64,000 nt of DNA from assembly GCF_025821665.1 (NCBI RefSeq), contig NZ_JACKSJ010000182.1, positions 1 through 64,000 on the forward strand. The letters run 5' to 3'. Of this stretch, positions 1 through 8,296 are shown one piece after another. Numbering within the stretch: the stretch's first letter is position 1; each line of letters opens with the position of its first letter. The stretch is from [Mycobacterium] manitobense (GTDB lineage Bacteria; Actinomycetota; Actinomycetes; Mycobacteriales; Mycobacteriaceae). The notes beneath the pieces were generated by a model. It was not told where the DNA came from, ran no database searches, and worked only from the letters and a program-made list of their open reading frames with translations. The position numbers and the translations under genes are program-made.

Positions 1-404
1 CCACGTCGCCGAGCGCTGCCGGGTCCCCGAGCGCGCCCCCCGCCGCTCCGCCCGCCCCGCCGCCGCCCAGCCCCACGGACACCGTGACCGGGTCGCCGCC
101 GCCGACAACGGCGGCCGCACCCGCGGCGGCGGTGGTCGGCGCCGACTGCTCGCCGGCCGGCAGCACCGCCACCACCGCCGACGGTTCCACCGCCTACTGC
201 GAAACGCTGCAGGGCACCGACTCGACCATCTGGTCGCTCACTCAGGGCGACATCCCGAGCCCCACCGTCACCACGGCGCCGACCGACGAGCCGCTACCCG
301 CGGAGGAGGAGCCGCCGGTGCGGGTCTGCATGCAGCAGACCGACATGACCCGCCGCGAGTGCCGCCGGTCCATCCGCGAGAGCAACGGCCTACCGCCGCT
401 GTGA
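1..404 (+). CDS. Pro/Ala/Thr-rich protein, C-terminal part only
   Basis: The reading frame is open from base 3 and ends at the TGA at 402-404, so the gene begins before the window. The visible 133 residues start as a low-complexity Pro/Ala/Ser linker and then become a more ordered tail with four cysteines (in GADCSPAG, AYCETLQ, RVCMQQ and RRECRRS), which could form two disulfides. That pattern suits the exported tail of a membrane-anchored or secreted protein, but no family was recognised. The stop overlaps the GTG start of the next gene (GTGA at 401-404), so the two are probably translated together. Confidence 0.6.
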   Translation, partial: TSPSAAGSPSAPPAAPPAPPPPSPTDTVTGSPPPTTAAAPAAAVVGADCSPAGSTATTADGSTAYCETLQGTDSTIWSLTQGDIPSPTVTTAPTDEPLPAEEEPPVRVCMQQTDMTRRECRRSIRESNGLPPL

Positions 405-1276
405 AATTCGCCGTCGTCGCACCGGTAGCCGCCGGGGTCACCGCCGATCCGAAGTGGATGGCGGATTTCGCCCGCCACGTCGAGGACTGCGGGTTCGAGT
501 CCGTCGTCGTCGTCGAGCACACCGTGCTGATGACCGAGTACGACAGCGTCTACCCCTATGACGACTCGGGCCGCGTCGAACTCGCCGCGGACTGCCCGGT
601 GCCCGACCCACTGGACCTGCTGGCGTTCCTTGCGGGACAGACCGAACGCCTGGTGCTGGCCACCGGTGTGCTGGTGCTGCCCAACCACCACCCCGTCGTG
701 CTGGCCAAACGCGCGGCGACCGTGGATGTCCTCTCGGGCGGGCGGCTTCGGCTGGCGGTCGGCACCGGGTGGCTGAAGGAGGAGGTGGAGGCCTGCGGCG
801 CGCCGTTCCACGCCCGTGGCCGGCGCGCCGACGAACAACTCCAGGTGCTGCGCACGCTGTGGGAGCACCGGCCGGAGGGCGCGGACTTCACCGGCGAGTT
901 CTTCACCTTCGCCAACGCGATGAGCTATCCGAAACCGTTGTCGCACATCCCCGTACACATCGGCGGTCACAGCCGCGCCGCGGCCCGGCGGGCAGGCCGA
1001 TTCGGGGACGGCTTCCAGCCCCTCGGCGTGGCCGGCGCGGAGCTGACCGGCTTGCTCACCGAGATGCGCGAGAGTGCTCAGGCCGCGGGCCGCGACCCCG
1101 CCGTGCTGGAGGTGTCGCTGGGGCATCTGGTCACCCGGGTGGACGCGGCCCGTGCGGAGAAGCTCGCGGCACTCGGCGCGGACCGGCTCGTGCTGGCGAT
1201 GCCGCCCGTCCGGGACATCGCCGACGCTCGCGAGCTGCTCTCCCACTGTGCCCGCAGACTGGGGCTGCGGCCGTGA
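401..1276 (+). CDS. LLM-class F420-dependent oxidoreductase
   Basis: This 291-residue protein is a luciferase-like (TIM-barrel) oxidoreductase of the kind that uses coenzyme F420 in mycobacteria. The diagnostic stretches are the early ADFARHVEDCGFESVVVVEH segment, LATGVLVLPNHHPVVLAKR near residue 85, and LSGGRLRLAVGTGW near residue 110, followed by the PKPLSHIPVHIGG strand. The start is taken as GTG at 401, because translation from there begins with the family-typical KFAVVAP strand and the upstream extension is unlike the family. The GTG overlaps the previous stop by four bases and its own TGA overlaps the next GTG the same way, so it sits in the middle of a coupled three-gene run. The substrate cannot be told. 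Confidence 0.85.
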   Translation: MKFAVVAPVAAGVTADPKWMADFARHVEDCGFESVVVVEHTVLMTEYDSVYPYDDSGRVELAADCPVPDPLDLLAFLAGQTERLVLATGVLVLPNHHPVVLAKRAATVDVLSGGRLRLAVGTGWLKEEVEACGAPFHARGRRADEQLQVLRTLWEHRPEGADFTGEFFTFANAMSYPKPLSHIPVHIGGHSRAAARRAGRFGDGFQPLGVAGAELTGLLTEMRESAQAAGRDPAVLEVSLGHLVTRVDAARAEKLAALGADRLVLAMPPVRDIADARELLSHCARRLGLRP

Positions 1277-1863
1277 CGCTCGACGTGCCCGACCGGCTCG
1301 CCGTCGCCGACCTCGTGCACCTGTACGCCGCGGCGGTCGACGACCGCCGGTTCGATGACGTGGTCGCCCTGTTCACCGACACCGCGGAGCTGTGGCTGCC
1401 CGACCCGCCGCGGGCGCTGGAGCCGGTGCGCCGCCATCACGGACAGGACGGGGTGCGCACGGCGCTTGCCGCCGTCGCCGGCGTGCAGCGCACCGAGCAC
1501 GCGATCCTCGGCGAGGTGTATGCCGAGGGGCCGCATCATGATTACGCCCTCGGGCGGGTCACCTGCATCGCGCACCACTGGACCGTCGAGGACGGCCGTG
1601 TCACCGACGTGGTGTGGCATCTGCGCTACGACGACGAGTACCAGCGCACAGGATCGGGCTGGCGGATCCACGGCCGCGCACTGACCATCAACGCAATCGA
1701 GATCCGCCCGGCCCGGGTGGTCAGGCCGCACCCTCCGCGCAGCCGGCCAGATCGGGCTGGAGCATCAGACGGTCCAGCAGGGGCCGCTGGCCCTTCAGCA
1801 GCTTCTCCCGGGCCGCCGCCACGGGGAACCAGGCCACCCGGTCGATCTCCGGGAACTCCCTGA
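1273..1863 (+). CDS. SnoaL-like / NTF2-fold protein with an antisense-overlapping tail
   Basis: Residues 1 to about 150 form a SnoaL-like (NTF2 fold) domain: DRLAVADLVHLYAAAVD at the start, DDVVALFTDTAELWLPD, and the closing DEYQRTGSGWRIHGRAL strand. Such proteins include ketosteroid-isomerase-like enzymes and many of unknown role. The GTG start at 1273 overlaps the upstream oxidoreductase stop, suggesting a common role with it. The last ~46 residues are a Pro/Gly/Ala/Arg-rich tail with no homologous look, encoded on the strand opposite the C-terminal third of the convergent Nudix gene. The overlap is 143 bases, which is long for bacteria. The native stop may have been lost, or the tail may be tolerated. 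Confidence 0.7.
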   Translation: MTLDVPDRLAVADLVHLYAAAVDDRRFDDVVALFTDTAELWLPDPPRALEPVRRHHGQDGVRTALAAVAGVQRTEHAILGEVYAEGPHHDYALGRVTCIAHHWTVEDGRVTDVVWHLRYDDEYQRTGSGWRIHGRALTINAIEIRPARVVRPHPPRSRPDRAGASDGPAGAAGPSAASPGPPPRGTRPPGRSPGTP

Positions 1864-2209
1864 GCGTTCCCGATCCTTTCGGCCACTCGATGGTGAACGT
1901 GTTGCTCACGCAGCCGTCGAGATCGAGGTCGCCCCGGACCGCGAAGACGGTGACCACCTTGCCGCCGGGTTGTCTGACCGGGTCGAAGCGCGTCGGCGCG
2001 CCGGCGGGTGGCTCCTTGCCGAGCTCCTCGCCGAACTCCCGCCGCGCGACCGTCCACGGGTCCTCGCCGTCGGCGTACTCCCCCTTGGGCACCGACCAGG
2101 CGCCGTCGTCCCTACGCGCCCAGAACGGGCCTCCGGGATGACCGAGCAGCACTTCGACGACGCCACCGGTCACCCGGTAGAGAAGCAGGCCCGCACTGAG
2201 TTTCGGCAC
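1721..2209 (-). CDS. Nudix hydrolase
   Basis: A 162-residue single-domain Nudix protein. The Nudix box is complete at about residues 43-64: GEYADGEDPW then REFGEELG, matching G-x5-E-x7-REUxEExGU with all metal-binding glutamates. The SVPKGE segment just before the box and the DRVAWF strand after it are typical of the NTP-PPase/ADP-ribose side of the family, also annotated as MutT-like. The start is GTG at 2209 with a GGAGG-type ribosome site about 9 bases upstream. Its 3' end lies opposite the tail of the SnoaL-like gene. The substrate is unknown. Confidence 0.88.
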   Translation of the reverse strand: MPKLSAGLLLYRVTGGVVEVLLGHPGGPFWARRDDGAWSVPKGEYADGEDPWTVARREFGEELGKEPPAGAPTRFDPVRQPGGKVVTVFAVRGDLDLDGCVSNTFTIEWPKGSGTLREFPEIDRVAWFPVAAAREKLLKGQRPLLDRLMLQPDLAGCAEGAA

Positions 2210-2224
2210 TGCGCCATCCTCCCC

Positions 2225-3940
2225 TCAGCGGAACAACCGCGCCGCACCGAGTACGGCGTCCGGCAGCATCCGCGCCAGGTCCGCGGTGGCGTTCCGCCCG
2301 GCACCGAACACGGCTCCCAACGACCGCTCCACCCGCCACCGCACGGCGTCGAGGTCGCGCAGGGGACGCAGCGACTCCGGTTCGTGAAGGGGGTGGATCG
2401 TGCAGCGCGCCGCGCCGGAGCCGTCGGCGTCGAGGATGCCGTTCACCGCGGCGCGGGCGGCCTCGTTGGCGGCCTCCATGGTCGCCAGATCGGTGTTGGT
2501 ACGTACGAAGTCGGCGGCCAGGAACAGGTTGGGGATCGCGGTGGCGGCCGGTGGTCGGTCCGGCAGTGATCCGGCGGTGTTGATCAGCAGCGGTTCGGCG
2601 TTGGTCACCACCGCCGGATCGGGGAAGCCGATCGCGGGGTCGAGGAACCAGTCGACGATGTTGGCGCGGTCGAGCGATCCGTCGTCGATGTGGTCGAGGA
2701 TCTGCCCCCACACCTCTTCCCGGATCTCGCGTTCGGTGCACTGGATCGCCGGTTTGCCGGTGCGCCTGCCTGGCGTGTACCAGTCCGACACGTCGACGGA
2801 CAGGATGCCGCGCACGGTGCCGTCGCCGCGGGCAGACAGGTCGACGTCGGGCCAGAACTGCTTCTGCGAGATCGCGGTCAGCGCCCATTCGGAGTCGACG
2901 AACAGCGCATGGCCGTGGGCCAGAGGCACGTCACGGTCCAGGAAGAAGATCACCCCGTTCATCCACCGCGTGATCAGTCGTTTGAGCCCGGCCAGTCTTG
3001 GCTCGGCGGTCTTGAGTTCAGGGGTGATCAGGACGTCGAGACGCTCCACCGGCATCGCCGAGACGAAGTGGTCGGCGGTGATCTCGACGACTCCGCCCGT
3101 CGACCCGTCGCCGTCCGCCGCGGTGAGCACGACGGCGGAGACCCGACCGTCCGAGCATCGGATCCCGGTGACCTCGTGCCGCCGGTGGAATCGCACCCCC
3201 CGCTGCTCCAGGTGGCGGACCCACGGTTCGATCCACACCTCGCTCGTCGGCCCGTCGAGCACGCGGTCCACCGGTCGGCTGCGATCGACCATGTCGAACA
3301 GGATCTGCCACAGGATCAGCCCACCGCTGCGCGCCGACATGTGTCTGGCCTGCGCGGCGACGAGCGAGCGGGTCAGCCCGTCGACGAGGAACCTGCGGTA
3401 CTTCTCCGACCGCGCGTCGGCGTCGGTGAAGTCCCACCAGCTCATGTGCTCCCACTGCTGCTCACGGCGCTCGTCGCACGACAGCAGGAAGGTGAGCATG
3501 CGGCGCAGGAAGAAGGTGAGGTCGGTCGGCGGAATGCGCAGTTGGACCGCGAAATCCCACAGGAAACGCATCAGGGCCGTGAGGTCGTCGGGCGTCGTCG
3601 GCAGGTCCGTGGGCGCGATCAACTCGTTGCGGCGGCCGGACTGGGCCAACAGTATCTGCGTCGCCGGCGTGAGGTGCCCGACCGCGAACCCGGAACCGGC
3701 GGGAATCCGGCTCATCGTGTCGGTGAGGTGGCGGTAGAAGCCGGGAAAGAACCGGAAGCCGTGTTCGGCGGGAAGGTCCGCCCGGCCACCGACCCCCGAG
3801 CCCGCCACCGGTATCGAGCGCGCCTTGCCGCCGAGTTCGGCGTTGCGCTCGTAGACGTCGACCTCGTAACCGCGTTCGATCAGCTCGTGCGCGGCGCTCA
3901 GTCCGCCGACCCCGCCCCCCAGAATCGCCACAGTGGCCAT
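2225..3940 (-). CDS. FAD-dependent amine oxidase/phytoene-desaturase-like oxidoreductase
   Basis: A 571-residue flavoprotein. An N-terminal dinucleotide-binding fold is clear (ILGGGVGGLSAAHELIERG at residues 6-24, followed by the acidic end of strand 2, VYERNAELGGKARS). The second half has the VSAMPVERL strand and a C-terminal FLAADFVRTNTDLATMEAA block that closes the FAD site. This layout matches the phytoene desaturase/hydroxysqualene dehydroxylase group, so a lipid or isoprenoid substrate is likely but not shown. No other carotenoid or hopanoid gene is nearby. The stop lies 15 bases upstream of the Nudix start on the same strand. The ATG at 3940 is preceded by TAAGGT six bases earlier, which points to leaderless transcription. 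Confidence 0.8.
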   Translation of the reverse strand: MATVAILGGGVGGLSAAHELIERGYEVDVYERNAELGGKARSIPVAGSGVGGRADLPAEHGFRFFPGFYRHLTDTMSRIPAGSGFAVGHLTPATQILLAQSGRRNELIAPTDLPTTPDDLTALMRFLWDFAVQLRIPPTDLTFFLRRMLTFLLSCDERREQQWEHMSWWDFTDADARSEKYRRFLVDGLTRSLVAAQARHMSARSGGLILWQILFDMVDRSRPVDRVLDGPTSEVWIEPWVRHLEQRGVRFHRRHEVTGIRCSDGRVSAVVLTAADGDGSTGGVVEITADHFVSAMPVERLDVLITPELKTAEPRLAGLKRLITRWMNGVIFFLDRDVPLAHGHALFVDSEWALTAISQKQFWPDVDLSARGDGTVRGILSVDVSDWYTPGRRTGKPAIQCTEREIREEVWGQILDHIDDGSLDRANIVDWFLDPAIGFPDPAVVTNAEPLLINTAGSLPDRPPAATAIPNLFLAADFVRTNTDLATMEAANEAARAAVNGILDADGSGAARCTIHPLHEPESLRPLRDLDAVRWRVERSLGAVFGAGRNATADLARMLPDAVLGAARLFR

Positions 3941-3946
3941 TGCCCG

Positions 3947-3952
3947 ACCTTA
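3947..3952 (-). promoter_or_regulatory. -10 box TAAGGT, leaderless start for the FAD oxidoreductase
   Basis: TAAGGT fits the mycobacterial SigA -10 pattern TANNNT and lies six bases before the ATG at 3940. Transcription would therefore begin at or within a base or so of the start codon. Confidence 0.5.
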
Positions 3953-4031
3953 CGGTGCGGTCGGCCGCCGCACCCTGCGACCACACCCGGCGGAGCGCGA
4001 AACCCGTTGCCGGATCACCTCATCGACGGCC

Positions 4032-4223
4032 CTAGTAGGAGCGGTCACCCTCGCTGTCGTCGATGAAGTCCCACCGCCCGTCGTCGACCTGGACCTCCAT
4101 CCGCCAGCCCAGCTCGTTGCCCTCGACCTGGTCGACGAACCAGGCGTGCGCGTCGTCGGCGCTCTCGATGTCCTTGGTCTCGACGACATCGCCCTTCGGA
4201 TTCAGCACACGGTAGGTAGCCAT
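4032..4223 (-). CDS. small conserved protein of unknown function (63 aa)
   Basis: A 63-residue protein beginning MATYRVLNPKGDVVE and rich in acidic residues, with an aromatic GWRMEVQVDDGRWDF strand pair near its end. It looks like a small soluble beta-rich protein. The frame continues upstream, but the ATG at 4223 is preferred because the upstream extension overlaps the neighbouring gene and is unlike a protein. It lies 32 bases beyond the end of the NADH-dehydrogenase-like gene on the same strand and may be cotranscribed with it. I do not recognise a named family. Confidence 0.7.
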   Translation of the reverse strand: MATYRVLNPKGDVVETKDIESADDAHAWFVDQVEGNELGWRMEVQVDDGRWDFIDDSEGDRSY

Positions 4224-4255
4224 GGTGGTTCTGTTCCCACTCGGCGGGTTTTGAA

Positions 4256-5581
4256 TCAATCCACCTTCGGCATCGGGATGCCCTCGCTGGCCGAGAACTG
4301 CGCGTCGTCGGCCGATGACAACCCGATCGACACCACCGACCGGGCGAAGAACACGTCGGTGAGGTAGGCCAACGACACCGCCCACCGGTTCACCAGCCGC
4401 GGGATCGCGTACAGGTGGTAGGCGCGGGTGACGACCTTGGCGGGGAAACCGGACAGCCGGACGTTGAGCGGGTTGGCCACCGCGTAGCGCGGGCCGAGGT
4501 CGACGACGAGGCCCATGTTGCGGTGCTTGTACTGCTTCGGGGTGCCGACGCCGAGGCTGGCCGCGACGTTGCGGGCAAGCACCTTGCCCTGCCGGGTGGC
4601 GTGCTGCGCGGTGGGCGGGGTGATCTTGCCGGGCTGCGTGAGGTCGGGCACCGCAGCGGCGTCGCCTGCGGCGAACACGTCGGGATGGCCGGGCACCTGC
4701 AGATCGGTCTGCACCTTGAGCCTGCCCTTCTCGGTCGGCAGGCCGAGGTTCTCGATCAGCGGCGCCCCGGTCACACCGGTTACCCAGGCGACGGTGTGCG
4801 TGTCGATGCGTGAGTCATCGGTCAGCACAACGTGGTCGGCGTGCACCTCCTTGAGTGAGATGCCCAGCCGCACGTCGATGCCGCGGCCCCGCAGCACCCG
4901 CATCGCCGCGGCGCCGAGCTTCTCCCCCACCTCGGGCATCACCTGCTCGGCGAGGTCGAGCAGCACGAAGCGGACCGCCTGGGGATCGAAACCCATCGAG
5001 TCAGCGGCGGCGTCGGCGAGGGCCCGCAGCTGAACCGCGAGCTCGGTGCCCGAGTACGAGGCTCCGACCACGACGACGGTGCGTCGCGCGGCGGCCTTCG
5101 CCGGATCGTCGTCGTTGTTGGCCAGCTCGAGTTGTTCGAGGACGTGGTCGCGCAGGTACAGCGCCTCCGCGGTGGACTTGAGCCCGCGGGCGTGCTCGGC
5201 GAGGCCGGGCACGTCGAACAGCCTGGTGACCGAACCGGGGGTGAGGACCAGGCGGTCGTAGGACATGCTGCGCGAACGCTGCTCGGGATCGGTGAAGGTG
5301 ACCGTGCGGCCGTCGAAGTCGACGCTGTCCACGCGGCCGCGTACCGCCTTCACCCCGCGCAGGGCGTTGGCGAGCGGAATCGTGACGAAGCGAGCGTCGA
5401 CCAGGCCACCGGCGACGTCGGGCAGCAGCGGGGTGTACAGCATGTAGTCGACCGGCGAGATGATCGTGATGTCGACCGACGAACCGCCGTTCGACTCGTC
5501 GTGTTTGCGCAGGATCTTGGCGAGTTGGCGGGCGCATTCGAATCCGGTGAATCCGCTGCCCACGATCACGACGGACGTCAT
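4256..5581 (-). CDS. type II NADH dehydrogenase-like FAD/NAD(P) oxidoreductase
   Basis: A 441-residue two-dinucleotide-fold flavoprotein. Residues 4-20 (VVIVGSGFTGFECARQL) bind FAD, a second glycine motif VVVVGASYSGTELAVQL near residue 170 binds NAD(P)H, and DVFAAGDAAAVPD near residue 315 closes the FAD site. This is the architecture of NDH-2 enzymes, which pass electrons from NADH to the quinone pool without pumping protons. The C-terminal RLVNRWAVSLAYLTDVFF segment is amphipathic and suits membrane attachment. The M at 5581 is favoured over the one at 5590 because a -10 box (TAAAAT) overlaps the latter. Divergent from the DUF2993 gene. Confidence 0.82.
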   Translation of the reverse strand: MTSVVIVGSGFTGFECARQLAKILRKHDESNGGSSVDITIISPVDYMLYTPLLPDVAGGLVDARFVTIPLANALRGVKAVRGRVDSVDFDGRTVTFTDPEQRSRSMSYDRLVLTPGSVTRLFDVPGLAEHARGLKSTAEALYLRDHVLEQLELANNDDDPAKAAARRTVVVVGASYSGTELAVQLRALADAAADSMGFDPQAVRFVLLDLAEQVMPEVGEKLGAAAMRVLRGRGIDVRLGISLKEVHADHVVLTDDSRIDTHTVAWVTGVTGAPLIENLGLPTEKGRLKVQTDLQVPGHPDVFAAGDAAAVPDLTQPGKITPPTAQHATRQGKVLARNVAASLGVGTPKQYKHRNMGLVVDLGPRYAVANPLNVRLSGFPAKVVTRAYHLYAIPRLVNRWAVSLAYLTDVFFARSVVSIGLSSADDAQFSASEGIPMPKVD

Positions 5582-5588
5582 CGCGACC

Positions 5589-5594
5589 ATTTTA
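5589..5594 (-). promoter_or_regulatory. -10 box TAAAAT, leaderless start for the NDH-2-like gene
   Basis: TAAAAT lies seven bases before the ATG at 5581 and contains the alternative ATG at 5590. If transcription starts at 5581 the upstream ATG is never in the mRNA, which decides the start. Confidence 0.4.
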
Positions 5595-5632
5595 CGGTGC
5601 GGCCCCGCGCGGGGCGGTGCCATGCTGGAGCG

Positions 5633-6436
5633 GTGACGGGTCCACGGTCGGAGCAGCGCGCGCGAACGCTGGATCGGCTGGGCTGGCTCTGGTCGGCCGC
5701 CGCGGTGGCACCGGTCGCCGGTGGCGCGGCGGCTGCGTACCGGACGCTGTTCATGACGCTGCGGCGGATGGTGGTCGGCAGGCGGATGGCGGTCAGGCTG
5801 GACGCAGGCGATCTGACGCTGACCGTGACCGAGTTCGATTCCCGCCTCGACATGCGGGCGCTGTCGGTCGGCCAGCTCGGCGAGGTGCGACTGTCCGCCC
5901 GCGACATCAGCTGGGCGGGAAGCAGATTCGATGCTGCCGCCGCGGTGCTCCACAACGTCGCGCTGCGGCCGTCGGCGCCGCCGGTGCTGGTGGCCGCGCC
6001 GGTGGAACTCACCCTCGACGTCCCCGAGGCGGCGCTCGACGAGCTGCTCCGCTGGGCGGCGCCGAGACTGTCGGGCGCCGTCGGCACCGACGGTGTGGCC
6101 CGGTTGCAGCTCGTTCGCAGGCCCGGCCTCGGCTGCGTGGAGGTCGACGCCCAGCTCGACGGCTCCACGCTGTGGCTGCGACCGCGCGGCGTCACCCTGC
6201 GGCGCAAGCGGTGGGCGCTGCCCGGACGCACGCCGGGATACCGAATGCGGTTGCCGGAACTGCCACACGGTCTGGAGCTCACCGGTGTCAGCTTCGCCCC
6301 AGGCGTGGTGCGGCTCTCGGGCGTCGTGCCCGAATGGCGGATGGCCATGCCGCGCACCCGTCTGGAGTACCTGATCGGCCAGCTCAGCGCGGTCGGACGA
6401 CCGCTCAACCTGACGCGCATCGTCAAGCTGCGGTAG
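5633..6436 (+). CDS. DUF2993 (LmeA-like) phospholipid-binding protein
   Basis: A 267-residue protein of the DUF2993 family, whose studied mycobacterial member LmeA binds phospholipids and supports lipomannan maturation. The family is recognised from alternating beta strands such as LDAGDLTLTVTEFDSRLD, LSARDISWAGSRFD and the paired PVELTLDVPEAALDELLRW and GVVRLSGVVPEW near the end. The N-terminal segment RLGWLWSAAAVAPVAGGAAAAYR could be a weak membrane or signal segment. GTG at 5633 is used as start, with GGAG just before it. The protein is basic at both ends. It is transcribed away from the NDH-2-like gene. Confidence 0.7.
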   Translation: MTGPRSEQRARTLDRLGWLWSAAAVAPVAGGAAAAYRTLFMTLRRMVVGRRMAVRLDAGDLTLTVTEFDSRLDMRALSVGQLGEVRLSARDISWAGSRFDAAAAVLHNVALRPSAPPVLVAAPVELTLDVPEAALDELLRWAAPRLSGAVGTDGVARLQLVRRPGLGCVEVDAQLDGSTLWLRPRGVTLRRKRWALPGRTPGYRMRLPELPHGLELTGVSFAPGVVRLSGVVPEWRMAMPRTRLEYLIGQLSAVGRPLNLTRIVKLR

Positions 6437-6440
6437 CGGC

Positions 6441-6998
6441 TCACGTATGGGCGGGCGTGTTGGCGAACCGGTCGACGATGGCCTGGCAGAACGCGGGCAG
6501 GTCGTCGGGTGAGCGACTGGTGATCAGGTTGCCGTCGATGCACACCTGCTGGTCGACGACGGTCGCGCCGGCGTTGCGCAGGTCGGTGCGGATGCTCACG
6601 TATGACGTGAGCGTGCGGCCCGCGACGACGCCCGCCTCGACCAGGGTCCACGGCCCGTGGCAGATCGCGGCGACGGGTTTCCCCGAATTGACGAAGTCGC
6701 GGACGAAGTTCACGGCGGCCTCGTCCTTGCGCAGCTTGTCCGGGTTGATCGTGCCGCCGGGCAGAATCAGCCCGTCGTAGTCGTCGACACTCGCATCGGC
6801 GACCGCCCGCTGCGCGGTGAGGGTGCCCGCCGGCTCCAGATCGTGGTTGCGGGCGTCGATGTCGCCGGCCTGCAACGACAGCAGTTCGGTCTGCCCGCCC
6901 GCGTCGTGGACGGTGTCGCGGGGTCGTTCGAACTCGACCATCTCGACCCCGTCGGCGGCCAGGATCGCGATCTTCCTGCCCTCGAGTTCGTTCGGCAT
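6441..6998 (-). CDS. DJ-1/PfpI-family protein (class I glutamine amidotransferase fold)
   Basis: A 185-residue single-domain DJ-1/PfpI protein. The nucleophile elbow AICHGPW carries the reactive cysteine near residue 114, the preceding strand is DGLILPGGTINPD, and the usual conserved glutamate appears early (ADGVEMVEFERP). Relatives act as glyoxalase III, deglycase-like or chaperone-like stress proteins (YhbO/PfpI type). The ATG at 6998 has a strong GGAGGAG ribosome site. It converges on the DUF2993 gene with a gap of four bases. Confidence 0.88.
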   Translation of the reverse strand: MPNELEGRKIAILAADGVEMVEFERPRDTVHDAGGQTELLSLQAGDIDARNHDLEPAGTLTAQRAVADASVDDYDGLILPGGTINPDKLRKDEAAVNFVRDFVNSGKPVAAICHGPWTLVEAGVVAGRTLTSYVSIRTDLRNAGATVVDQQVCIDGNLITSRSPDDLPAFCQAIVDRFANTPAHT

Positions 6999-7086
6999 GG
7001 TGCTCCTCCTCTGCGGTCGTGGCTGTTCCCGATGTCTCGGCTACCCGGGCCTCCGGCGCCTCAACCCGCCGGAGCCGCCCCGTCGC

Positions 7087-7092
7087 TAGAGT
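7087..7092 (+). promoter_or_regulatory. -10 box TAGAGT for the SGNH hydrolase
   Basis: TAGAGT ends eight bases before the GTG at 7101, which supports both this start and leaderless transcription. Confidence 0.45.
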
Positions 7093-7100
7093 CTCGGTTC

Positions 7101-7880
7101 GTGTCCGGATACACCCGCTACGTCGCACTCGGCGACAGCCAGACCGAAGGACTGTGGGACGGCGACGACTCGAGCGGTCTGGCGGGCTTCGCGGACCGAC
7201 TGGCGGCCATCCTCGACGCGCAGCGGCCGGGGCTCGAATACGCCAACCTGGCTGTGCGGGGCCGTCGCATCGCAGACGTCAAGCACGACCAACTGCCGCG
7301 GGCGCTCGCGATGGCGCCCGACGTCGTCACCCTCTGCATCGGCATGAATGACGTGACCAGGCCCGGCAATTCGTTCGACCGCGCGCTCGGTGACCTCGAC
7401 GAGGTGTACGTCTCGCTGGCCCGTTCCGGCGCCACGGTCGTCACCACCACCTTTCCCGACATCGCACAGATCCTGCCGATCGGCCGTGTGCTGGCCGCAC
7501 GCGTGCGCCGGATCAATTCCGTCATCCGCGATGCGAGCTCGCGGCACGGCTTCCGCCTGGTCGATCTGTTCGGCGCGCCGTCGATGCGGGAACCGGACAC
7601 CTGGAGCATCGATCGGGTGCACGGCTCGCCGAAGGGACACGCGTTGTTCGCGGCCGCCGCGGCCGAGGCGCTCGCCCTGCCGGGCAGCAGCCACGACTGG
7701 GCGCACAGCGGCGCCGACGTGGCCTGGCCGTCCTGGCGCACCAGGTTGACCTCGCAGGCCCTGTGGACCCGCAACATGCTGATGCCGTATCTGTGGTGGC
7801 ACCTGCGGGGGCAGGCCGTCGGCGACGACCGCGGTCCCAGGCGGCCGGAACTGCAGCGGGTGCGGCCGGAGCCGGCGTGA
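7101..7880 (+). CDS. SGNH/GDSL-type hydrolase (esterase)
   Basis: A 259-residue SGNH hydrolase. Block I is ALGDSQTEGL (nucleophile Ser near residue 12), block II glycine lies in NLAVRGRRI, block III is CIGMNDVT (the Asn of SGNH) and block V is DRVHGSPKGH with the Asp-His pair. All four catalytic blocks are present, so it should be active as an esterase, lipase or acyltransferase. There is no signal peptide, so it is probably cytoplasmic. A conserved C-terminal region with WPSWRTRL and MPYLWWHLRG follows the catalytic domain. The start GTG is set by the -10 box just upstream. Confidence 0.87.
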   Translation: MSGYTRYVALGDSQTEGLWDGDDSSGLAGFADRLAAILDAQRPGLEYANLAVRGRRIADVKHDQLPRALAMAPDVVTLCIGMNDVTRPGNSFDRALGDLDEVYVSLARSGATVVTTTFPDIAQILPIGRVLAARVRRINSVIRDASSRHGFRLVDLFGAPSMREPDTWSIDRVHGSPKGHALFAAAAAEALALPGSSHDWAHSGADVAWPSWRTRLTSQALWTRNMLMPYLWWHLRGQAVGDDRGPRRPELQRVRPEPA

Positions 7881-7895
7881 GGCGGGGCGGGCGGC

Positions 7896-8273
7896 CTAGA
7901 AGCCGAAGAGCCCCAGCGGGATCTGCGGGATCTCGCCGTTGCCGAGGCGGCTCACCATCGCCGGGCAGAACATCGAGATCGCCAGGCCGGTGAACATGGT
8001 GGCGGCGCCCAGCGGCATGCCTGCGGTGTCGGCGACCTTGGCGGTGGCGTCGGCGGCTCCCTGACCGGGGTCGGCGAGCATCGGGCACACCTGCTGGCCG
8101 AGGGCCACCGTGTCGGCCGGGTTTCCGGTCGCCAGGCCGGCGTCGGCGAGCGAGCGCAGGAAGGCGTCGTCGGCGGGTTCCGCCTGCGCGGGGGCGGCGA
8201 GGAGAGTGGAACTCACGGCCAACGCGGCGGCGAGGGTCAGGGCTCGAATGCCCAGTCGTTGTCTGCGCTGCAC
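7896..8273 (-). CDS. DUF732-family secreted protein
   Basis: A 125-residue exported protein. Residues 1-31 form a signal peptide (basic start, ALTLAAALAVSSTLLAA core, likely cut after AQA). The mature part begins EPADDAFLRSLADAGL, the hallmark of the mycobacterial DUF732 family, with two cysteines (QVCPML and MFCPAM) likely to pair. The function of DUF732 proteins is unknown. The start is GTG at 8273, only 23 bases from the divergent methyltransferase start, and its -10 box overlaps that gene's -10 box. Confidence 0.85.
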   Translation of the reverse strand: MQRRQRLGIRALTLAAALAVSSTLLAAPAQAEPADDAFLRSLADAGLATGNPADTVALGQQVCPMLADPGQGAADATAKVADTAGMPLGAATMFTGLAISMFCPAMVSRLGNGEIPQIPLGLFGF

Positions 8274-8280
8274 CGGAGGA

Positions 8281-8286
8281 ATCGTA
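8281..8286 (-). promoter_or_regulatory. -10 box TACGAT for the DUF732 gene
   Basis: TACGAT lies seven bases before the GTG at 8273. Two of its bases (8285-8286) are shared with the opposing -10 box at 8285-8290. Confidence 0.45.
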
Positions 8287-8290
8287 CGCT
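8285..8290 (+). promoter_or_regulatory. -10 box TACGCT for the mycolate methyltransferase
   Basis: TACGCT lies six bases before the ATG at 8297. It overlaps the -10 box of the divergent DUF732 gene. Confidence 0.45.
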
Positions 8291-8296
8291 GTCGGG

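Noticed and set aside
2690..4066. 458-codon open frame opposite the FAD oxidoreductase
   Set aside because: High GC removes stop codons from the antisense frame. The product has no domain, and the minus strand encodes a clear flavoprotein.
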